Positions 34,370 to 43,923 of a stretch of DNA of 64,000 bases are shown here, one piece after another (the first letter of the stretch is position 1; each line of letters opens with the position of its first letter). Location: assembly GCF_000236805.1 (NCBI RefSeq), contig NZ_AGFX01000047.1, positions 124,001-188,000 on the forward strand. Direction: 5' to 3'. The notes under the pieces are model-generated. The model saw only the letters and a program-made list of their open reading frames with translations. It ran no database searches and had not been told where the DNA came from. This DNA is from Paenibacillus peoriae KCTC 3763. Its GTDB lineage: Bacteria; Bacillota; Bacilli; Paenibacillales; Paenibacillaceae. A program made the position numbers and the translations under genes.

Positions 34370-37300
34370 TTAGATTTTAGGAAGCAGCTTTTTATCAGCC
34401 ATAACTTTACCAATAATAATAGCCGCATCGCCACGCAAGGTCAGTGATGTAGGGTTAAACATATACCCTTGTTTCAGATCACTTGCATCAACAGGCGAAC
34501 CCGTGATGAAGCCCTTCTTGGCAATAGCCAGTACAGATGCTTGTGCATAATAATCAATCTTGTCTGCATCTTTAAAGGTTTTGGACAGATTCTTCATGAT
34601 CTTGTCATGGTCTGTTTCCAACTTCAAATTCAATGCCTTGGCGATAATGACCGCTGCATCTTGGCGCGTAATTACATCTTCCGGCATAAAGATTCTCGGT
34701 TGCGAGCCTTTTACAATGCCGGCACGTGCAGCCGTTTCAATATAACGATAATCGTAAAGAGCATCTGCTGATATCGTATTTGGAATGGACACATCGTCAA
34801 AATGCTTCGCCCCACTGAAATTAAGAGGAAGTTGCAGGCCTTTAACAATCATGGCCGTGAATTCGCCTCTCTTAATGTAGCTGTCAGGTCCAAAACTATT
34901 AATTGGATCCATCGGATTCATGACACCTTTAGCCAGAATAGCCTCAATGTAATCTCTGGCGTACTTGTGCTTAATGACATCACTATACGTTTCTCCAACC
35001 TTAGCGACTACATAATAGCCGAAACGATCGAACGGTACTTTAATGGTATGTTTCTTCGGATCTACCACACCACCGATGTTCTGCCAATCTTTAAGATCAG
35101 AATCAAAATAGAACACCGTCATTTGTTTCCCTGCATCCTGAGCGATACTATCATCATACGTCAGCGTTAATGTACCACGCTTGGAAGGCACCAATTCGTT
35201 AGCCGGATCACGCCAGTAGAAATTTTTGATCTTACTGTCGTCATTTTGCGATTTATTAGCCAGTTGATAAGGATCGGCACCAAAAGTTACCGGATCGTAC
35301 TTATCTGTTTTAATATCATCTGCTACACCTGGGTCAATCCAGAATACCGGACTCGACATGTTAAAGCGAGTTGGGAATTCTCTGTTAAAGTATCTGCTTC
35401 CATCTGCAATCAAGCTCTGCATATCCGATAATGCTTTTTCAGTTTCAAATTCATGACGGTCTACTACACCATCTTCACTATTTGCTATTGCAAAGTACAA
35501 AGTATGGCCAGAGAACACCTGATTTTTAAACTGTTGAGGTTGATCGTAATCCCGACGGATCAGACTGGTTCCTTTTGCAAAGGAAAGTGCCAGATTGCCA
35601 TCAAACACTTTGTGTGATGTTTTCATGGCTTCCATGTACTGCTCGCCAGGAATATTCGTAGGCACATATTTCACAGTAATGGATTGTTTCAGTTTTTCCT
35701 TGCCTACTGTAACCACCACGTCAATCTTAGTATCTTTGTTGGCTTTTAGACCTGTAAAGATGGCTTTATAAGCTGAAGGGTAGTCAATAGTGCCGTCATA
35801 ATCAGAGTCAAATCCCTCTTGAACTGCTGTTTCCTTACCCACTGTAACACTATCTGCATTCGGTGCATTCACAATAACTTGTACAAAGTTTTGATTCACG
35901 ATTCTCTTTTCAGGGAGCGGACGCAAAATATCAAAAGCCGTGGATTGACCAGATACTTGCAGTCGGAAAGTAGCAAATGGTCCACTCTTGCCACTGTTGT
36001 ACAAGGTAATATTATAGGCTACTGGTGTTCCATCTTGCGGAACGGTTTGGTTTTTCAGTACAAAGCTGAAATACTTCTTGTCCGGATGATAGTACACAAG
36101 CAGATCCTTTAAATCTTTGCTAGTAAATTTATCTGTAGTAGCGCCGGAGTTGTACGTTGTTTTGGCATCTTCTGCTGAGAAAAACTCATTATTCAGCGTC
36201 CAGTTCATCTCAGTGCCGTCCGAGCCCTTAATCTCCAGAATATATTGATCTTTATTGGCAATATCACTTAATGAACCATTTACCTGATCGGCTTTACCCA
36301 AATCGGCAATACTGAAAGTACCAAATACATTGATATTTTTCAGAGCTGTTTTGTAGTTCGTGTCATCTACCTTAGTAAAATTAGCATCTTTTGCTTTCGG
36401 TGCAATCTCGCTATATTTTGGCGTACTGCTCAAGCCGGTAACTGGTGTAAAAGGGATAATCCCTTGTGTGTTTGGCACCGGAATTACCGGAATATTCGTC
36501 TGTGTAAAGTTTACTTTTACCGTATTGCTATACTCAATACCTGGTTTGTACACAAACTTGATTTCATTATTCCCGTTCGCCAATGCATTGGCAGCGGCTG
36601 TTTCTGAGGAAGCGGCAAGCTTAAAGTCCACTCCTGAGCCATCCAGATCAACCAGCACATTGTTGACATACAAGAATACGTTTCGGTTAGCACCCGTGTA
36701 ATGAATATCTGCTGTGTTGCTTACATCAAGCAATTTACCTTTAAAGTAACCTAATTGCGTCAGTTTATAGGTGTTCAAGTTTGAGCTGGATGTATTCAAC
36801 GGAATTTGTTGCCCATCATAAATCGTATCGTATTTCATGAACGGACCCTGCAACAGATTCACCGTTGCTTTAATTAACTTGGTCGAGTCACCATTCAGGT
36901 AAAAATTCAGTACATTTTGTCCTTCTTTAGGCAAAGTGTCTACATAAGCAACGATTTTCTTCACTTGTGTTGCCTTGCCATTGATTGTTCGAATCACATC
37001 TTGAGGTGTCCCTACAGTATGAACCTGTACTCCAGAAAGTTCACTGATTGAAGAAGGTGCACCGTTAACAACGATGAACTCCATACCTACAGGAACAGAT
37101 GGAGCATCTGTGGTCTTGTTCTTCATAGAGCTTCCAGTTAATTTCATGGCTTCATCTATTGCAGTTGCCTGATCAGACCCGCTTCCATTAATTCTGTTCA
37201 ACAACTGATTATTAAAATCAGGAAGATAGTTTACATCATCAATGTACGGCTGAGTGCTGCTGCGCAATGTAAATTGAACAGCCGATGGAGCTGGAGGTGT

Positions 37301-38389
37301 ACTGCTATCAGTATAGGTGATACCCAGGGATGCTCTGGTCAAGTGATCAATTACTGCCTCTGATGGTACAGTCACCTGGAATGGATACACCTTATAGCCA
37401 TTTGTTGTAACCACATTAGCCGTATCAATCGTGGCATCAATCCCAGTAGCACTACCTACAGCACTGCCATTGTTACTTACATCTGTAAAGCGTGCATTAA
37501 TCGTAGCTACTCCTGGATCGGTTGCACCGCCTGGAACCAAAACCTTACCATTCAAAACAATTCCACTCGTAGATGAAACCGTAAAGTCAGGTGAAGTGGT
37601 CAGGTCAGCAGACACATTCCCATCCTTGCTCAAATTCAAATCGGAGAATTCAGGTTTGCCTGTATAGATTGTAATTTCACGCGTAACCGTAAGGGCCTGA
37701 GTTCCGTTGCCCACTTTAATAGTCACTATATTTTTACCAGGACTGAGTACAACACTACCTGTTAATCTATAGCCAGTAAAAGAACTAATGGTATACGTAT
37801 TACTGCTTTTTGCAGATGTGAGCGTTACACTGTCGGCGTTAGGCGCTGTACCTTGAATGACCACCTTAACGTCATCCGACCCGCTATTTTTAGCGTCTGT
37901 CAATACAGCTGTTTGGTTCTCTACCAACTGCTCGGTTTTACCATTCAGCGTAGCAGACAGATCATAAACCTTGGGTCCATCCTGGTACTCTACGTAAATA
38001 GAATCTTTCATGTCAGCCGAGTTTTGGCTGCTTTGGAATGTAATTCGGTTCAAACCAGGAAACAGTTTAATGTCTGTAACTTTGAGCGTAGAGCCATTGA
38101 CCGTAATTCCGCCTTTTTGACTCTCATTTTTGTTCACCACGTTAAGAGTCGTTCCATTTTTAGAGAGCTGGAATACACTATACGATATCGTACTCCCGTT
38201 CACTCCGTTAATCGTTCCGTTAACTGTAATACGATCGGTGTTCACCGATCTGGCCGAATCCACATCATATTTTTCATTTGGAAAAATAAAATAAGTTCCT
38301 GTCGCAGCATGAGCCGTACCTACCAGGGTCGCCGGCACCAAGCCAATGATGAGACCAACCGTCAACAACATGGATAGCAATCGTTTCAA
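34370..38389 (-). CDS. Large S-layer-homology (SLH) domain surface protein
   Basis: 1339 residues from a TTG start. The signal peptide KRLLSMLLTVGLIIGLVPATLVGTAHAA follows AAAGGAGG at 8 bases, which makes the TTG at 38389 much better than an upstream in-frame ATG that lacks a ribosome site. A long beta-rich ectodomain follows. Three C-terminal SLH repeats bind pyruvylated wall polymer: YSDVIKHKYARDYIEAILAKG, then FDDVSIPN with YIETAARAGIVKGS, then FKDADKIDYYAQASVLAIAKKGFITGS. The size and position next to tagA and csaB recall SlhA of Paenibacillus alvei, a swarming- and biofilm-related surface protein; that link is inferred. It is a single-gene unit with its own terminator. Confidence 0.9.
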   Translation of the reverse strand: MKRLLSMLLTVGLIIGLVPATLVGTAHAATGTYFIFPNEKYDVDSARSVNTDRITVNGTINGVNGSTISYSVFQLSKNGTTLNVVNKNESQKGGITVNGSTLKVTDIKLFPGLNRITFQSSQNSADMKDSIYVEYQDGPKVYDLSATLNGKTEQLVENQTAVLTDAKNSGSDDVKVVIQGTAPNADSVTLTSAKSSNTYTISSFTGYRLTGSVVLSPGKNIVTIKVGNGTQALTVTREITIYTGKPEFSDLNLSKDGNVSADLTTSPDFTVSSTSGIVLNGKVLVPGGATDPGVATINARFTDVSNNGSAVGSATGIDATIDTANVVTTNGYKVYPFQVTVPSEAVIDHLTRASLGITYTDSSTPPAPSAVQFTLRSSTQPYIDDVNYLPDFNNQLLNRINGSGSDQATAIDEAMKLTGSSMKNKTTDAPSVPVGMEFIVVNGAPSSISELSGVQVHTVGTPQDVIRTINGKATQVKKIVAYVDTLPKEGQNVLNFYLNGDSTKLIKATVNLLQGPFMKYDTIYDGQQIPLNTSSSNLNTYKLTQLGYFKGKLLDVSNTADIHYTGANRNVFLYVNNVLVDLDGSGVDFKLAASSETAAANALANGNNEIKFVYKPGIEYSNTVKVNFTQTNIPVIPVPNTQGIIPFTPVTGLSSTPKYSEIAPKAKDANFTKVDDTNYKTALKNINVFGTFSIADLGKADQVNGSLSDIANKDQYILEIKGSDGTEMNWTLNNEFFSAEDAKTTYNSGATTDKFTSKDLKDLLVYYHPDKKYFSFVLKNQTVPQDGTPVAYNITLYNSGKSGPFATFRLQVSGQSTAFDILRPLPEKRIVNQNFVQVIVNAPNADSVTVGKETAVQEGFDSDYDGTIDYPSAYKAIFTGLKANKDTKIDVVVTVGKEKLKQSITVKYVPTNIPGEQYMEAMKTSHKVFDGNLALSFAKGTSLIRRDYDQPQQFKNQVFSGHTLYFAIANSEDGVVDRHEFETEKALSDMQSLIADGSRYFNREFPTRFNMSSPVFWIDPGVADDIKTDKYDPVTFGADPYQLANKSQNDDSKIKNFYWRDPANELVPSKRGTLTLTYDDSIAQDAGKQMTVFYFDSDLKDWQNIGGVVDPKKHTIKVPFDRFGYYVVAKVGETYSDVIKHKYARDYIEAILAKGVMNPMDPINSFGPDSYIKRGEFTAMIVKGLQLPLNFSGAKHFDDVSIPNTISADALYDYRYIETAARAGIVKGSQPRIFMPEDVITRQDAAVIIAKALNLKLETDHDKIMKNLSKTFKDADKIDYYAQASVLAIAKKGFITGSPVDASDLKQGYMFNPTSLTLRGDAAIIIGKVMADKKLLPKI

Positions 38390-38518
38390 ATCATTGTCCT
38401 CCTTTGATTCTGTCGCACCTTGGGGTACGTAATCATTCAATACTTTTTTTATCGGTAGTAAACATACAAAAAATTAGTAAATTCTCAAAAAAGGAGGGGA
38501 ATTTTTTATAGCAAACAA

Positions 38519-38564
38519 CAAAAAAGCCTCCAAACCCGCGGCATACCGCCAAGCTTGAAGACTT
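38519..38564 (-). terminator. Terminator of tagO
   Basis: On the minus strand AAGTCTTCAAGC pairs through several G-T pairs with the distal GGTTTGGAGGCTT, the apex is GGCGG/CCGC, and T6 follows. It begins about 20 bases after the stop codon. Confidence 0.8.
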
Positions 38565-38582
38565 ACATTTTAAATAAAAAAT

Positions 38583-39713
38583 TTATAATTTCGATCGCGT
38601 CTGCGAATCCGGCTTAGCCAACAGGCGAATCAGTGTATTGAGAACTGGACGCTTGGTTTTGCCCACCAGACCAATAACCTCTGCACCAATCTGTAGAAAA
38701 AACATCATAATACATATCACGACAAAGGTAACCCAGTTTGCTTCGTTAAGCGCTGCAGACGATTGAATCACGGCTAATACACCGAAAAATGCAGCAATAC
38801 CGTAAATAATCAAAACCGTCTGTCTATGACTGAAACCTAGTTCGCGTAAGCAATGATGCAGATGACCTTTATCTGGTGAAAAAATCGGCTTTTTCTGCAA
38901 CTTGCGACGAATGATAGCGAAAAATGTATCTGATAAAGGTACACCGATAATAATTAATGGTGTAATAAACGATACGATAGCAATCTGCTTGAAACCAAGC
39001 ATGGATAGCATAGCCAGACTGAAACCTAAAAATAGCGACCCTGTATCACCCATGAATATCTTCGCAGGATGAAAGTTGAAAAATAAAAATCCGATAATGC
39101 TGCCCAGCAGCACCAGACAAAGCATAGCCACCATGTAGTTGCCCATCAGAAGGGACATCACAAAGATGGTTCCAATCGCAATCCCTGAAACTCCCGCAGC
39201 CAGTCCATCCAGACCGTCAATCAAATTGATGGCATTCGTCACACCTACAATCCAGAAAATCGTAAGCGGAACGGAAATCCAGCTTTCCAAAGACGAGTAT
39301 GCATCCTGAAAAGGTACATTTACAAAATCAACACGAATATCAAAGGCAAACACAACCATACAAGCAACGGCAATTTGAGCCAAAAATTTCAACTTTGCAT
39401 TGAGATCAAAACGATCATCGAGAGCACCAATCAGTGTAATCATCGTACCGCCAATCAGAAAGGCCGCGATAAAGTTAATATCCCGTGAGGACAGCATTCC
39501 GTCGGGTACAAAAGGCAAAATCGCCAATAAGGACAACAGAAACGCCAGGAAAATCCCCAGTCCGCCAAGTCGCGGCATAATCCGGGTATGTACTTTTCGG
39601 GCATTCGGTACATCGACGGCTCCAACCTTAACAGCGAATTTCTTGACGAGCGGTGTCAATAACAGCGCAAGTCCCAGTGCCATGATGAAACCAATAATAT
39701 AGATCAATAGCAT
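38583..39713 (-). CDS. tagO: Undecaprenyl-phosphate GlcNAc-1-phosphate transferase
   Basis: A 376-residue, roughly eleven-helix membrane enzyme of the MraY/WecA/TagO family. It transfers GlcNAc-1-phosphate from UDP-GlcNAc to undecaprenyl phosphate, the first step of teichoic-acid or secondary wall polymer synthesis. Motifs: VGAVDVPNARKVHTRIMPRLGGLGIF, GALDDRFDLNAKLKF, NLIDGLDGLAAGVSGIA, and GHLHHCLRELGFSHR. It is followed by the SLH gene and preceded by tagA and csaB, which use its product. MurJ- or MraY-specific features are absent, so peptidoglycan MraY is excluded. Confidence 0.93.
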   Translation of the reverse strand: MLLIYIIGFIMALGLALLLTPLVKKFAVKVGAVDVPNARKVHTRIMPRLGGLGIFLAFLLSLLAILPFVPDGMLSSRDINFIAAFLIGGTMITLIGALDDRFDLNAKLKFLAQIAVACMVVFAFDIRVDFVNVPFQDAYSSLESWISVPLTIFWIVGVTNAINLIDGLDGLAAGVSGIAIGTIFVMSLLMGNYMVAMLCLVLLGSIIGFLFFNFHPAKIFMGDTGSLFLGFSLAMLSMLGFKQIAIVSFITPLIIIGVPLSDTFFAIIRRKLQKKPIFSPDKGHLHHCLRELGFSHRQTVLIIYGIAAFFGVLAVIQSSAALNEANWVTFVVICIMMFFLQIGAEVIGLVGKTKRPVLNTLIRLLAKPDSQTRSKL

Positions 39714-39851
39714 TTGATCATTCGACCCCCAATTTTAAAGCAAATCCCTTTTCAGATGTAACCGCATTGAATTATACTCTGATCAAAAATAAATACCAAG
39801 CTTCATATTCTGGCAAATTAGCGGGTTTTGAAGGCAGATTCAAGCTATTTA

Positions 39852-40625
39852 TCACACTTTTGTGACGTTTTCTTTTTCACGCATAACTTTCACGGCGAAT
39901 TTCGGCAGCGCAAGCATTCTTTTGTATCGACTGGGCTCTTTAAGCAGCCTATATAGCCACTCAATTCTGAGTTTCTGGAACAATTTAGGTGCACGTTTTG
40001 TTCTGCCAGATATAACATCAAAACTACCGCCAACCCCCATCATTACCGGTACGCCCAGTTGCTCCTTGTATTTGCCAATCCACGGCTCCTGTGTGTCCGC
40101 GCCACGTGCTACAAATAACAGATCCGGATTCGCTTTATGAATGGCTGCGATGACTTCCTCATCCTCTTCGGATCCAAAAAATCCATCGCGCTGGCCACAA
40201 ACCGTAATTCCAGGATAAAGCTCATGTAACCGTTGTGCAGTCGCTTGAATCACCTCGGACGTTGATCCGAGCAAATAAACTTTCCAATGATAGTTTTCTC
40301 CGGCTCTAAGCAATTCATGTAATAAGTCAAAACCCGCTACTCGCTCAGGCACAGGGTGTCCTACATAATTTGCGGCCCAGACCACACCAGTCCCATCTGG
40401 AACAATTAACTCGGCCTGCTTCATCACTGACATGTACACGGGATCTTCCAATGCAGCCATTACCATAATTGGATTGGCAGTGATCACTTGATGGGGTCTG
40501 CGAGACTCCACCGCCTGGATTAATACATTTAAAGTATCTTTCATATTAAGCCTTGATACCCGAACACCGAAAATCGGGACGGTAGGCACATTCGTAACCT
40601 TATCAACTGTCACTGTATCCATCAT
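39852..40625 (-). CDS. tagA: N-acetylmannosaminyltransferase of the WecG/TagA family
   Basis: A 257-residue enzyme that adds ManNAc to undecaprenyl-linked GlcNAc. The family core is plain: VITANPIMVMAALEDPVYM, IVPDGTGVVWAANYVGHPVPERVAGFDLLHELL, LLGSTSEVIQATAQRL, and KYKEQLGVPVMMGVGGSFDVISGRTKRAPKLFQKLRIEWLYRLLKEPSR. The start overlaps the csaB stop as ATGA, so translation is coupled; a GTG four codons upstream is possible. Together with tagO and csaB it forms the wall-polymer pathway described for Paenibacillus alvei. Confidence 0.93.
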   Translation of the reverse strand: MMDTVTVDKVTNVPTVPIFGVRVSRLNMKDTLNVLIQAVESRRPHQVITANPIMVMAALEDPVYMSVMKQAELIVPDGTGVVWAANYVGHPVPERVAGFDLLHELLRAGENYHWKVYLLGSTSEVIQATAQRLHELYPGITVCGQRDGFFGSEEDEEVIAAIHKANPDLLFVARGADTQEPWIGKYKEQLGVPVMMGVGGSFDVISGRTKRAPKLFQKLRIEWLYRLLKEPSRYKRMLALPKFAVKVMREKENVTKV

Positions 40626-41761
40626 CCTTTGCGACACAAGTAATTAATGATATGCTGTGCCGGCAAACGTGCCTCGCTCTTCAACAAAGCAATTGCCGCT
40701 CCCTGGCTCTCGATCCATTGATTTCGCTCGTCTAGCAGACGCATAGCCTCTTTAGCCAGCTTTTGTCCATCCAGTGCTTCTGCAGTGCCTACAGGCTGGC
40801 TACCGACGCGGCTGAGAAAATGATCAATTTTGGGATCGTAGGATATCCCCAAAGGGGGCACTTGATGGGATGCTGCATAGATCAAGCTGTGCAGCCTCAT
40901 CCCGATCATCAAACTGCAACGACTGACTTCCAAAAGCATCTGCTGAGGATCGGTAACCTGATCAGATATACTGACACGGCTACCTTTTTCCCTAATATCC
41001 CCTAACAAATTCATTACCATCCTTGAAGCCTGCTCGTCGTCAGGCAAATGAAAGGGAAAGAAACGCAAATGTACGCGGCGTCCAGCAGCTAATTTTTTCA
41101 GACCGTCTGCGATAGCCGTCAAATCGCGATGCTCCTTGTCCCAATAGCGTACAGACACACCGACAATCGGAAGTTCATCCTGATTAAGCTCAGCAGCAGC
41201 TGTGTGCGCCTGACCGAAATTGGAGGGCAATGGGAGTCCCATTACCGGATCGGGAACGACCTCGACAGTCGGACTCTTTAGCTTCATGCTACCCAATAAT
41301 GCGGCGGATTGTTTATCTCTTACAGATACATATTCACAGCGTTGGAACACAGACCGGATCATGGGATAAAATATCTTTCGTTGCACCGGACCAATGCCCT
41401 GAGCATATACAAACGTCGGCTTTCCTACCCATTGGGCCAGCTTGAGAATTGCAAGGTAATAAGGAATGCTTTTGGGACTTGTCGCGTCCTGAAGCAAGCT
41501 TCCACCACCACTGATTAGCCCGTCGCTGTTTTTAATCGCTTTTCGGACTTCCCCCAGACTCATACGTGGGACAGCTTCAACCCCATACATTTTCTCTGTC
41601 CATGCAGGGTCAGAAGATAGAACAACAGGCTTAACCGTAATCCCGGCTTGACGGCTTTCCTCCTCTAATGCAGTCAAAATGGACTTGAGTACCGCCTCGT
41701 CTCCACTATTGCGAAAGCCGTAATAACCCGAGATGATTATCGTTTGAGCTGTGGTGACCAT
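40622..41761 (-). CDS. csaB: Polysaccharide pyruvyl transferase CsaB
   Basis: About 379 residues. It transfers a pyruvyl (ketal) group from phosphoenolpyruvate to ManNAc of the secondary wall polymer, creating the ligand of SLH domains. Features: TIIISGYYGFRNSGDEAVLKSIL, then GGGSLLQDATSPKSIPYYLAILKLAQ, FVYAQGIGPV, and C-terminal SLMIGMRLHSLIYAASHQVPPLGISYDPKIDHFL. The chosen ATG (41761) lies inside the last codons of the DUF5693 gene, giving a 25-base overlap; GTG and ATG starts up to 10 codons earlier cannot be excluded because no ribosome site is ideal. An SLH protein is encoded 2.2 kb downstream. Confidence 0.92.
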   Translation of the reverse strand: MVTTAQTIIISGYYGFRNSGDEAVLKSILTALEEESRQAGITVKPVVLSSDPAWTEKMYGVEAVPRMSLGEVRKAIKNSDGLISGGGSLLQDATSPKSIPYYLAILKLAQWVGKPTFVYAQGIGPVQRKIFYPMIRSVFQRCEYVSVRDKQSAALLGSMKLKSPTVEVVPDPVMGLPLPSNFGQAHTAAAELNQDELPIVGVSVRYWDKEHRDLTAIADGLKKLAAGRRVHLRFFPFHLPDDEQASRMVMNLLGDIREKGSRVSISDQVTDPQQMLLEVSRCSLMIGMRLHSLIYAASHQVPPLGISYDPKIDHFLSRVGSQPVGTAEALDGQKLAKEAMRLLDERNQWIESQGAAIALLKSEARLPAQHIINYLCRKG

Positions 41762-43749
41762 TTCTTCCAACATCCTTCCAGCACTTGCCACGCGACAATT
41801 GCAATAATTCCCAGAAGCAGACCCAATCCCAATCCTAATAGTCCACGACTAAGCGAAAGTGCCGCTGGAGAGTGGATGTGAGCAAAAGTATCCACCATAG
41901 AGGCTTGACCTATAGCAGCTATGATCAGTACATAGATCGCTTTGCGGTATTTCAAGGCCAAGAACGCGCCTGCAAAAAACAGGGGGTGTGCCATCAAAAA
42001 TTCCTTATTACGCGGACGTACACCAAATGCATTCTCAAGGAAATTCCGGAAAACCAGCTCCGTGTTCGACACGGTTCCCGCATTCCCTGTGCGACTCAAG
42101 TAGTACATTCCTGCGGCTCCGATAACAGCCAATACAACTATCCACAGTACGGTAATCGGCGTGCGGAGCAACTTGGAAATTTCCTCACGTATAGAAACAC
42201 CACGATAAAAGAAAATATATACCGCAGCCAAAAAGATTGGCAGAACGTGAAGCAAGCTTACACCTCTAAATTGGTTCAGCACAAGGCTGTAGGCAATACT
42301 GTTCAGCAGCGCAATAACAAAAGGCACCGCAGCCAGCGACAGGATTGCTGTTTGAACGTACAGAATAAGCGTTTGAACCAAACGCTTACCTGGAGAGAGC
42401 TCCTGTTCACGTTTAATTCTAATCGTACGTATGGCAATAACCATTGCAACCGTAGGACCGCTAATTGCTGCGAGCAGCGCCAGGCCTTGCTCCATCAAGC
42501 TGGAGTTCAGAACATAAAGACCTGCGGAGCCAACCAAACCGAGTGCAAACGCCAGCAGGGTTAATGCCGGGACAAAATAGGATACCATAATGGAGAAGAA
42601 TGCAAGTGCGCCTAGTACGACGACCATTTTCAGATAGCGTTGAATTGAAGAATCAACCACCTGGAATGGCTCAGCCTGTCCGAGCTCAAATCCCTTTTTC
42701 TCCATCCGTTGTACTGCATTCCCTGGCTTGTCCAAGCTGTGAATCAGATTATCTACCGAATCCTTTACTTTAGCCTCAGCTACACTACGCGTAGGGGCAG
42801 TATTAAGATACAGCATGCGAATATTGCGGTCCTTGGTTGCCAATGCAAAACGATCGGCCAAGGTCTCGACATCAAGCGTTGAATCCTTGTCGCTCAGAGA
42901 ATACAGTCGGACAACGTTATAGTGTATATCGTAAGCAAGCCTGTTGAAGCCGGCTTGTGGTTTTTTCAAGTTCTCAATAGTAGCCAGGCCAATATCATAT
43001 TTATTAAGCAGTTTAGCAAATGCCGCTAAACTATGCTCTTTTTCATTATCTGTAAAGCCTTTGACCGAATCTCCTTCAAACAAAATGCGTTTTACCCCAT
43101 TCTGCTGAAAGGAGGCCAGCATTTCTTCTGTCAACTCCTCGTTATAAGGAAGACTGTCACTCATCCGCGGAACAATAAAAAATCCTTTGCTCCGAAGCTG
43201 CTTCATAGCAATCGGGTCAGGCTGCATCGGCTTAAGGTACGCATCCTCAGGGGATGTTTCCACAACGACCCCTTCCTGTCCCTGATAGCTCCAAGGCTTT
43301 ACGTTTATACCCAGGCTTGTAAACGTACGTTCAATTAACGGCTTAAGTGCCTCAGCATTTTCTTTGTCAGCAAAAACAACGTACGTAAAATTCTCATTTG
43401 CAGGTGAAAGACGTTTTTCCAGATCTGCAACGTTCTGAGTCGTATAGGTTACGACCCGGCCCGCTTTGCGGAAATCGTCCAACGTACTTTCATACATTGC
43501 CATACTGTTCACACCCGCCTGCTTTAAGCGGTCAAGCTGCTCGTTCAAATAATCCTGCGGGTGAGCCTGATACGAAGCTGCCTCTGTCAAATCCCGATAA
43601 TCGAATACAATCTCCACTTTTTTACTCGAAGATTCTGTCTTCACACGATCGGCGATGACTGGAATGGAGGCCAACAAGCCGAGCGCGACCAGAACCCACA
43701 ACCATTTTCGAGAAGCCGTATTCCAATACTGCCATTTCTGATACACCAA
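41737..43749 (-). CDS. DUF5693 multi-pass membrane protein
   Basis: A 670-residue protein. One N-terminal membrane helix (WLWVLVALGLLASIPVIA) is followed by about 330 extracytoplasmic residues, which begin with a TIM-barrel-like pattern (LDRLKQAGVNSMAMYESTLDDF, then GFFIVPRMSDSLPYNEELTEEML). About eight membrane helices finish the protein. The family has no proven function. It overlaps csaB by 25 bases, so it belongs to the wall-polymer operon. A role in export, ligation or modification of the polymer is a reasonable guess but is not shown. AAGGAGG precedes the ATG. Confidence 0.85.
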   Translation of the reverse strand: MVYQKWQYWNTASRKWLWVLVALGLLASIPVIADRVKTESSSKKVEIVFDYRDLTEAASYQAHPQDYLNEQLDRLKQAGVNSMAMYESTLDDFRKAGRVVTYTTQNVADLEKRLSPANENFTYVVFADKENAEALKPLIERTFTSLGINVKPWSYQGQEGVVVETSPEDAYLKPMQPDPIAMKQLRSKGFFIVPRMSDSLPYNEELTEEMLASFQQNGVKRILFEGDSVKGFTDNEKEHSLAAFAKLLNKYDIGLATIENLKKPQAGFNRLAYDIHYNVVRLYSLSDKDSTLDVETLADRFALATKDRNIRMLYLNTAPTRSVAEAKVKDSVDNLIHSLDKPGNAVQRMEKKGFELGQAEPFQVVDSSIQRYLKMVVVLGALAFFSIMVSYFVPALTLLAFALGLVGSAGLYVLNSSLMEQGLALLAAISGPTVAMVIAIRTIRIKREQELSPGKRLVQTLILYVQTAILSLAAVPFVIALLNSIAYSLVLNQFRGVSLLHVLPIFLAAVYIFFYRGVSIREEISKLLRTPITVLWIVVLAVIGAAGMYYLSRTGNAGTVSNTELVFRNFLENAFGVRPRNKEFLMAHPLFFAGAFLALKYRKAIYVLIIAAIGQASMVDTFAHIHSPAALSLSRGLLGLGLGLLLGIIAIVAWQVLEGCWKKWSPQLKR

Positions 43750-43923
43750 AGAACCTCCTTAATATCCGTTGTCGCAATAAGCCTATTTTCCCAAAGCCTA
43801 TTCTAGATTATTCTGCAACATAGAAATGACCCCCACGGCGTACTGCCCTTTGCCGTGAGAGGTCACCGATTACTTATTACGTATCCAATTGTCTTAACCT
43901 ATTCTATTATAAATGGATTTGTC
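43750..43923. other. Intergenic region after phosphoglucomutase
   Basis: It contains a hairpin CACGGC with GCCGTG (43834-43857) that could end pgcA transcripts, although no T-run follows it on the minus strand. Confidence 0.4.

Noticed and set aside
38441-38582. Sigma-D-type promoter for the SLH protein
   Set aside because: ACCGATAA occurs on the minus strand upstream of the gene, but no TAAA-like -35 lies at the right distance.
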